The notes under the pieces are model-generated. The model did not search any database, had not been told where the DNA came from, and saw only the letters and a list, made by a program, of their open reading frames with translations. A stretch of 15,052 nucleotides of DNA, taken from an uncultured Eubacteriales bacterium. Lineage in GTDB: Bacteria > Bacillota > Clostridia > Lachnospirales > Lachnospiraceae. Shown here piece after piece: positions 7,487 through 13,036 of this stretch. Each line of letters begins with the position of its first letter. The first letter of the stretch is position 1. A program made the translations under genes and the position numbers. The stretch is from positions 1 to 15,052 of the forward strand of contig CACZSO010000033.1 of assembly GCA_902783795.1 (NCBI GenBank), written 5' to 3'.

Positions 7487-7491
7487 TTATG

Positions 7492-8652
7492 TTAAGCAAT
7501 CACCGTCAGCCGGATGACGCCGGATACCTGACCGATCTCCTGCAGGGTCTCCTGATCTAACTTGTGGTCCAGATCAAAGATAGCAAAGGCGTAGTTGCCT
7601 CTGGACTTGGAGACCATATCAGAGATGTTCGCGTTGGAAGAACCCAGGATGGTGGTCAGTTTAGAGATCACATTGGGCACATTCTTATGGGCCACACAGA
7701 GACGCATGGGCTTCATGGCTTTGCCCAGAGACAGGCTGGGGAAATTAACGGAATTCGTGATATTGCCGTTTTCCAGGAAATCCGTCAGTTCTTCGGCAGC
7801 CATGATAGCGCAGTTAGTCTCGGATTCTTCGGTAGAAGCACCCAGATGCGGGAAGGCGATGACATTGTCCATGTTCGCGGTAGCATAGTTCGGGAGGTCC
7901 GTCACATACTTGCGGACTTTGCCGCAGGCAATGTACTGTTTCAGATCCTCATCATTTACCAGGCCGTCACGGGCGAAGTTCAGGATCACCACACCGTCCT
8001 TCATCTTTTCCATAGCCTCGGCATTCACCATGCCTTTGGTGGAATCGTTCATGGGTACATGGATGCTGATATAGTCACAGGCTGCATAGATATCATCTAC
8101 ATTGGTAACCACCTGGACCAGGGGATTTAAGTGAAGGGCACTGCCTACAGACAGGAAGGGGTCATAACCGATGACGTCCATGCCTAAGTCGATGGCTGTA
8201 TTCGCGACCATGCCGCCTACGGCGCCTAATCCTAAAACACCCAGGGTCTTTCCCTTGATCTCCGTGCCGGCAAACTGGCTCTTCGCCTTTTCCATGGTCT
8301 TGCCGATGTCCTGGTCATCCTTATTTTCATCCACCCATTTCATACCGCCTTTAGCATTACGGGCAGCCAGGATCATGCCTAACAGCACCAGTTCCTTGAC
8401 ACCGTTAGCGTTTGCGCCGGGGGTGTTGAAAACGACGATACCCTGTTCTGCACAGCGGTCTACGGGGATATTGTTAGTGCCGGCGCCGCTTCTGGCGATG
8501 GCTTTCAGGGTCTTGGGCATTTCCATGTCCAGCATATTATAGGAACGCAGGATGACAGCATCTGCGTCATTGATATCGGTTACGGCCTCATAGTCTGCTG
8601 GGAATTTGTCAATGCCGGCCTGGGCAATGTTATTCAGGGCTAAATATTTCAT
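7492..8652 (-). CDS. serA: D-3-phosphoglycerate dehydrogenase, short form with ACT domain
   Basis: A 386-residue NAD-dependent dehydrogenase that oxidises 3-phosphoglycerate to 3-phosphohydroxypyruvate, the first step of serine synthesis, in the cytoplasm. The Rossmann motif is LGVLGLGAVGG (137-147); RSGAGTNNIPV (54-64) is the substrate-side loop; catalytic Arg228 is in NFARDGLV and His269 in FPHLGAS. Residues 317-386 form an ACT domain, the usual site of serine feedback. The glutamate normally found in a DxxxxEP segment is not apparent; that segment reads TDLPNYATAN. The intermediate domain of long PGDHs is absent. Its ATG overlaps the serC stop (ATGA at 8652-8649), with AGAGG 8 bases upstream inside serC, so the two are translationally coupled. 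Other 2-hydroxyacid dehydrogenases are possible from the fold, but serC linkage makes SerA most likely. Confidence 0.93.
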   Translation of the reverse strand: MKYLALNNIAQAGIDKFPADYEAVTDINDADAVILRSYNMLDMEMPKTLKAIARSGAGTNNIPVDRCAEQGIVVFNTPGANANGVKELVLLGMILAARNAKGGMKWVDENKDDQDIGKTMEKAKSQFAGTEIKGKTLGVLGLGAVGGMVANTAIDLGMDVIGYDPFLSVGSALHLNPLVQVVTNVDDIYAACDYISIHVPMNDSTKGMVNAEAMEKMKDGVVILNFARDGLVNDEDLKQYIACGKVRKYVTDLPNYATANMDNVIAFPHLGASTEESETNCAIMAAEELTDFLENGNITNSVNFPSLSLGKAMKPMRLCVAHKNVPNVISKLTTILGSSNANISDMVSKSRGNYAFAIFDLDHKLDQETLQEIGQVSGVIRLTVIA

Positions 8653-9731
8653 GCGTTTTTCCTCTCAAAGTCTTCCATAAACTGAACCAGGTCTGCAACA
8701 CCCTGATAGGGCATGGCGTTGTAGATAGAGGCTCTCATGCCGCCTACGGTACGATGGCCTTTCAGGTTCTCGAAACCGGCAGCGGTAGCTTCTTTCACAA
8801 ACTTCGCATCCAGCTCGTCAGAACCGGTGATGAAGGGAACGTTCATGATGGAACGATCCTGGGGAACCACGGTTCCCTTAAACAGTCTGGACTGATCCAG
8901 GAAGCTGTAGAGAAGAGCGGCTTTCTCTTCATTTTTCTGCTTCATGACTTCAAGGCCGCCCATCTTCTTCAGCCATTTGAAGACTTTGCCGCAGATGTAG
9001 ATGCCGTAGCAGGGCGGTGTATTGTACATGGAACCATTGTCCGCATGGGTCTTAAACTTGCACATGGTGGGGGTGCCGGGCAGCACATCGTCGGTGATCA
9101 TGTCTTCACGGATGATGCCGATGACCACGCCGGCGGGGCCGATATTCTTCTGAACGCCGCCGTACACATAAGCATACTTTGTCACATCCATGGGCTCCGA
9201 AAGGAAGCAGGAGGAGACATCGGCGACCAGGTTCTTACCCTTTGTGTTGGGCAATGTCTTGAACTTCGTGCCGTAAATGGTGTTGTTTTCACAGATATAA
9301 ACATAGTCCGCGTCCTCGTCTATGGGGAGGTCGGAACAGTCCGGGATATAGGAAAAAGTCTTGTCTTGAGAGGATGCGACTGCATTGGCGGTGCCGTACA
9401 GCTGGGCTTCCTGATAAGCTTTCTTAGCCCACTGGCCGGTGATGATGTAATCCGCCTTGCGGTTCTTCATGAAATTCATGGGAACCATCGCAAACTGGAG
9501 CGAGGCGCCGCCCTGCATGAACAGGACCTTATAATTATCGGGAATATTCAGAAGATCACGGATATCCTGCTCCGCTTCATCTATGATGGTCTGGTAGACT
9601 GAAGACCGGTGGGACATCTCCATAACGGACATGCCGGAGCCGTTGTAATCCAGCATCTCATTCGCGGCTTCTGTCAATACCTCTTCAGGGAGCACCGCCG
9701 GGCCGGCGGAAAAATTATACACTCTTTTCAT
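8649..9731 (-). CDS. serC: Phosphoserine aminotransferase
   Basis: A PLP enzyme that moves the amino group of glutamate to 3-phosphohydroxypyruvate, giving phosphoserine. I start it at 9731 (360 residues, the normal SerC length): MKRVYNFSAGPAVLP is the standard SerC N-terminus and GAGGG lies 7 bases upstream. A longer in-frame reading from 9812 adds 27 residues that match no SerC and lacks a ribosome site. Motifs: FMQGGASLQFAMVPMN (71-86), ITGQWAKKAYQEA (97-109), DVSSCFLSEP (171-180), the PLP lysine Lys195 in YGGVQKNIGPAG, and GHRTVGGMRASIYNA (325-339). It is the first gene of the serC-serA operon, and the product of SerA is its substrate. No phosphoserine phosphatase gene (serB) is recognisable in the window. 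Confidence 0.96.
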   Translation of the reverse strand: MKRVYNFSAGPAVLPEEVLTEAANEMLDYNGSGMSVMEMSHRSSVYQTIIDEAEQDIRDLLNIPDNYKVLFMQGGASLQFAMVPMNFMKNRKADYIITGQWAKKAYQEAQLYGTANAVASSQDKTFSYIPDCSDLPIDEDADYVYICENNTIYGTKFKTLPNTKGKNLVADVSSCFLSEPMDVTKYAYVYGGVQKNIGPAGVVIGIIREDMITDDVLPGTPTMCKFKTHADNGSMYNTPPCYGIYICGKVFKWLKKMGGLEVMKQKNEEKAALLYSFLDQSRLFKGTVVPQDRSIMNVPFITGSDELDAKFVKEATAAGFENLKGHRTVGGMRASIYNAMPYQGVADLVQFMEDFERKNA

Positions 9732-9838
9732 ACGTATACCCTCTTCCTCATGATGATTTGATCTGCATCCTGCCTGGAAACAGGCTTCCTGATGGTCACA
9801 AAATGGAACCATAAGGAGTATTTATGGCGTTGCAGATT
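9732..9838 (-). other. Structured 5' leader of serC
   Basis: From the predicted start point (~9838) to the serC ATG is about 107 bases. On the reverse strand TCCTTATG (9817-9810) can pair in all eight positions, one as G-U, with CATGAGGA (9752-9745), which touches the serC ribosome site. Inside this helix is GCCTG-TTTC-CAGGC (9785-9772) with outer CATC/GATG pairs. The fold could control access to the start region. I recognise no known riboswitch class and no T-box. An in-frame reading from 9812 also crosses the leader. Confidence 0.4.
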
Positions 9839-9844
9839 TGAATC

Positions 9845-9873
9845 ATTATACAAATTTCAGATAAATAATGCAA
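9845..9873 (-). promoter_or_regulatory. Promoter of the serC-serA operon
   Basis: Reverse-strand -35 TTGCAT (9873-9868), 17-base spacer, and perfect -10 TATAAT (9850-9845). This is a close match to the sigma-A consensus and predicts a start near 9838. Regulation, if any, may lie in the leader. Confidence 0.75.
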
Positions 9874-9994
9874 GGGAAATGAGGGGAAAAGTGGGTGAGG
9901 CCTTGATTTTCTCCGAATAGTATAAAGTATACAAAAAAGTCGCAGAGTTTTTGGCTATTTTTCCAGTATAAAAAAGGAAGGCACAAATGCATTA
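9874..9994. other. Intergenic stretch between divergent promoters
   Basis: No gene is visible between the serC promoter and the deacetylase promoter. The stretch carries a perfect 13-base palindrome, GTATA-AAG-TATAC (9920-9932), and a partial echo AGTATAAA at 9965-9972. These could be operator or extra -10-like sites but cannot be assigned. The rest is AT-rich sequence without clear structure. Confidence 0.3.
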
Positions 9995-10022
9995 TTGAAA
10001 GCAGAAGATTCTGTGGTATAAT
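9995..10022 (+). promoter_or_regulatory. Promoter of the polysaccharide deacetylase gene
   Basis: -35 TTGAAA (9995-10000), 16-base spacer, and perfect extended -10 TGGTATAAT (hexamer 10017-10022). This is a strong sigma-A type promoter predicting a start near 10029 and a leader of about 65 bases. The leader contains GGTG-N5-CACC (10042-10054), a small hairpin of unknown meaning. Confidence 0.75.
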
Positions 10023-10094
10023 AAACAGATTAAAACAAAAACGGTGGTCATCACCATTATTTTATAAATATCGGAACAGAGGGCAGCTGAAGAA

Positions 10095-11273
10095 ATGAGA
10101 AAAATCAGCAGCATAATCATCATAGGACTGATCCTGGCCCTGGCAGCGGCGGGACTTATTTCCTGCGGCGACAGCCAGGAGAAAGAGATCATTTCCTTCC
10201 ACATACCTGATATCGAAGAAGTGACCAAAACGACGGCGGAGGAACATACATCCTCACAAAAAGAGGAAACGGATGAACCGGAGATGACCAGGGCTTCCGT
10301 CCATGGTCCTGAGGATGATACGAGCACGGCAGAAGAGAGTACGGAAATATCCGAGGAAGAAGAGACCTCTTCATCCGAGACTGAAACGACTCCGGAAGAA
10401 ACACCAGTGACAGAGACCACAGATACTTCTGCCACAGAAACAGAGCCTTCCGAGACACAGCCTCCGGAGACACAGCCTACGGAAACATCGCCCCAGGAGA
10501 CAGCTCCGGCGCCTCAGGAGACTACACCGGAAGCAGTACCGACGGAAACTACCTCTGAAACTGCGCCGCCTCCGGCGGAAACGCCCCCGCCTGCGCGGAA
10601 CTGGGCTGAGCCGCTTTATGCCTCCAGGGATCCTTACCAACTCCATGCAGAGCTTGCCGCTTATCTGACGTTTGATGATGGGCCTTCAGAAAATACCCCT
10701 TATGTACTGGACGTACTGGATCAGTACGGTGTCAAAGCCTGCTTTTTTGTGACTTATCATCCGGAATTTGAGCATCTTTACCGTGAGATCGTGAACCGGG
10801 GCCACAGCATCGGTGTCCATACAACGTCTCACCGGTATAATGAGATCTATGCCTCTTTCGAAAACTGGTATGCAGATTTTATGCAGACTTATAACTATAT
10901 TATCCAGGTGACAGGGGTCACCCCCGCCTTGTACCGTTTCCCCGGAGGAAGTAATACGAACTATGCTTCACAGGAACTGAAGACCAGGATCCGGGAATTC
11001 CTGCATCAGAATGGTGTGGAGTATTATGACTGGAATGTCAGCGGCGAGGACGCCGTGGGTATCGATTCTCCGGATTATGTCAGGGAACAGGCACTGGGAG
11101 ATATCAGGAAACGTACGGTCCCCGTGATCCTGATGCATGATGGAGAGACACAGAAAAATACGAAATATGCATTGCCGGATATCCTGAGGACCTCGCTGGA
11201 ATGGGGGTTTAGTTTCAGACCGCTGGATCCTTACGTACCGGTCATCTGGCAGGAAAGCCGGTGGGACTATTAG
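10095..11273 (+). CDS. Polysaccharide deacetylase (NodB/CE4) lipoprotein
   Basis: A 392-residue exported enzyme, likely removing acetyl groups from peptidoglycan or another surface glycan. Residues 1-24 are a lipoprotein signal with lipobox LISC (Cys24), so it is lipid-anchored outside the membrane. Residues 25-168 are a disordered stalk rich in Glu, Thr, Ser and Pro with repeated ET-x-P units (ETQPPETQPTETSPQET at 120-136). The NodB domain occupies about 188-392 and keeps the metal and catalytic motifs: TFDDGPS (Asp194, Asp195), HTTSH (His242, His246), RFPGGS (Arg281) and LMHDG (His348). The ribosome site GAGGG (10079-10083) is 11 bases from the ATG, somewhat far. It has its own promoter and terminator, so it is a single-gene unit. 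Glycan substrate is not determinable from sequence. Confidence 0.92.
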   Translation: MRKISSIIIIGLILALAAAGLISCGDSQEKEIISFHIPDIEEVTKTTAEEHTSSQKEETDEPEMTRASVHGPEDDTSTAEESTEISEEEETSSSETETTPEETPVTETTDTSATETEPSETQPPETQPTETSPQETAPAPQETTPEAVPTETTSETAPPPAETPPPARNWAEPLYASRDPYQLHAELAAYLTFDDGPSENTPYVLDVLDQYGVKACFFVTYHPEFEHLYREIVNRGHSIGVHTTSHRYNEIYASFENWYADFMQTYNYIIQVTGVTPALYRFPGGSNTNYASQELKTRIREFLHQNGVEYYDWNVSGEDAVGIDSPDYVREQALGDIRKRTVPVILMHDGETQKNTKYALPDILRTSLEWGFSFRPLDPYVPVIWQESRWDY

Positions 11274-11316
11274 CCACGGTTTTGGGCTTTTTGAGAAAAG
11301 CAGGCAGGCATATCTC

Positions 11317-11357
11317 ACAGGCCATCAGGAGCATTGATTCCTGATGGCCTGTTTTTT
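11317..11357 (+). terminator. Intrinsic terminator of the deacetylase gene
   Basis: A perfect 14-bp stem (ACAGGCCATCAGGA at 11317-11330 with TCCTGATGGCCTGT at 11339-11352), 8-base loop, and a T run at 11352-11357. It starts 43 bases after the stop codon. This is a textbook rho-independent terminator. Confidence 0.92.
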
Positions 11358-11437
11358 ACGGATGAAACTGTGCTTTTTCACAGCAAAAAGAATAGAAAAA
11401 AGCATAAAATGCCCTGCCTTTTAGTCGCTTGTTCCAG

Positions 11438-11466
11438 TTGTCTTTTTTCTCTAAATCAGATATGAT
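11438..11466 (+). promoter_or_regulatory. Probable promoter of the MATE transporter gene
   Basis: -35 TTGTCT (11438-11443), 17-base spacer, -10 TATGAT (11461-11466). Four and five of six bases match consensus. It predicts a start near 11473 and a leader of about 64 bases. The preceding stretch also holds a small hairpin, CTGTG-CTTTTT-CACAG (11368-11383), with no evident role. Confidence 0.55.
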
Positions 11467-11536
11467 ATGAGACTGGAGCCGGCTGTTTTTCTGCTGACCC
11501 CTTTTTGGTGTAAAACGTTTGATTTGAGGTGAGATC

Positions 11537-12952
11537 ATGAAGCAAGTTCAGCTGAACATGCCCAAAATGTCATTCAGACAAAAATATATCGGCAGCAAGG
11601 ATTTCTACCGGATGATCCTTACTATCGTCATGCCTATCATTATCCAGAATACCATCACGAGTCTGGTGAATATGCTGGACAATGTAATGGTGGGCCGTGT
11701 GGGAACGGAGCAGATGTCCGGCGTTTCCATAGCTAACCAGATCTTTTTTATCTACATGCTGGCCATTTTCGGCGGATTAAGCGGTATCGGCATTTTCACC
11801 GCCCAGTATTTCGGGAAAAAGGATATAGAGGGCCTGAGGATCAGCGTAAGGGCAAAGCTGTGGCTGGGCATTATCCTGACTGTCATAGCATTGGCGGTCG
11901 TCCACCTCTTCGGAGAGCCGCTGATCCGGATGTTCCTGAACGATGATTCCATAGAAGCAGTGGAGCTTACGCTGAACAGCGGTCTTAGCTACTTAAGGAT
12001 CATGACCATTGGCTTCCCTGCCATGGTGCTGGTGAATGTGTATGCCTCTACCCTTCGTGAGTGCGGAGAGACGAAGGTCCCCATGCGGGCGGGCATAACG
12101 GCCATTTTAGTCAACCTGACTTTCAACTATCTGCTGATCTACGGTAAGCTGGGCTTTCCGAAGCTGGGCGTTTCCGGAGCGGCTATCGCCACCGTGCTTT
12201 CCCGTTACGTGGAAGCATTGATCATCGTGATCTGGGCTCACCGCCACAAGGATATCCAGCCTTGGGCAGATAAGCTGTATGCATCCTTCCGTGTGCCTTA
12301 TAAGAATGTGAAAGCCTTTACGGCAAAAGGCACGCCGCTGCTCATCAATGAAGTGCTGTTTTCCCTGATCATGGCCATGCTGACCCAGTGTTATTCCATG
12401 CGCGGCCTGAACGTGATCGCAGCCTTTAATATCGCCAATACCATGAATAACCTGGGACGGGTGTTCTTTATGTCCATGGGTTCTGCAGTATCCATCGTGG
12501 TCGGGCAGAAGCTGGGTGCCGGAGAGCTGGAGGTGGCAAAAGATTATGATAATAAGATCATTGCCTTTTCCATCATGCTGTCGTTTATCAGCATGGCTGT
12601 GCTTCTGGCAGGCTCGGGGATCTTCCCCCAGCTGTATAATACGAACGATGAAGTGCGTCATGTGGCCACAAAACTGATCATTGTGAATGCCCTGTTCTGT
12701 CCCATGGTAGGCTTTATCAATGCAGCTTACTTCACCCTGCGTTCCGGCGGAAAGACGATCATTACTTTTATCTTTGACAGTGCTTTTTTAGCTGTCATAT
12801 CTTATCCTGTATGTTTCGTCCTGGTGCATTATACCAGCCTTAACGTGGTCTGGATCTTTACCATCGTGACGGCATCGGAACTCATTAAATGTGCTGTCGG
12901 CTACGTGATGATCAAGCGGAACATGTGGATACAGAATATCGTAAACGACTAA
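11537..12952 (+). CDS. MATE-family multidrug/cation efflux transporter
   Basis: A 471-residue inner-membrane protein with about twelve hydrophobic segments in two similar halves (roughly 25-235 and 262-462). MATE transporters export drugs or metabolites in exchange for Na+ or H+. Typical motifs are MLDNVMVGRVGTEQMSGVSIA (46-66), STLRECGETKVPM (171-183), LGVSGAAIATVLSR (210-223) and GQKLGAGELEVAKDY (323-337). Length is normal for the family. The start is supported by GAGG seven bases before the ATG (11526-11529). It lies after a terminator and a plausible promoter of its own. The rhamnosidase-like gene follows after 84 bases with no terminator or convincing promoter seen between, so read-through is possible. 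Substrate cannot be told from sequence. Confidence 0.93.
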   Translation: MKQVQLNMPKMSFRQKYIGSKDFYRMILTIVMPIIIQNTITSLVNMLDNVMVGRVGTEQMSGVSIANQIFFIYMLAIFGGLSGIGIFTAQYFGKKDIEGLRISVRAKLWLGIILTVIALAVVHLFGEPLIRMFLNDDSIEAVELTLNSGLSYLRIMTIGFPAMVLVNVYASTLRECGETKVPMRAGITAILVNLTFNYLLIYGKLGFPKLGVSGAAIATVLSRYVEALIIVIWAHRHKDIQPWADKLYASFRVPYKNVKAFTAKGTPLLINEVLFSLIMAMLTQCYSMRGLNVIAAFNIANTMNNLGRVFFMSMGSAVSIVVGQKLGAGELEVAKDYDNKIIAFSIMLSFISMAVLLAGSGIFPQLYNTNDEVRHVATKLIIVNALFCPMVGFINAAYFTLRSGGKTIITFIFDSAFLAVISYPVCFVLVHYTSLNVVWIFTIVTASELIKCAVGYVMIKRNMWIQNIVND

Positions 12953-13036
12953 ACTTTGTACTGACTTCATCAGGAAAGACATAAAACAGAATATTACTCG
13001 ATATCATAAAAGGAGCGCTTTGAGAAAGGAGTGCAT

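Noticed and set aside
7564..8130. 188-codon forward open frame opposite serA
   Set aside because: Antisense shadow of a well-supported enzyme with no family features.
8754..9602. 282-codon forward open frame opposite serC
   Set aside because: It lies wholly inside serC, shows no domain or ribosome site, and its His/Val/Gly-rich composition follows from the reverse complement of serC codons.
9732..9812. 27-residue N-terminal extension of SerC from the ATG at 9812
   Set aside because: No ribosome site, Cys/His-rich sequence unlike SerC, and the standard SerC N-terminus begins at 9731 after GAGGG.
12953..13036. Possible promoter between the MATE gene and the rhamnosidase-like gene
   Set aside because: TTGTAC and TATCAT-like hexamers exist but no pair has suitable spacing and match, so none is annotated.
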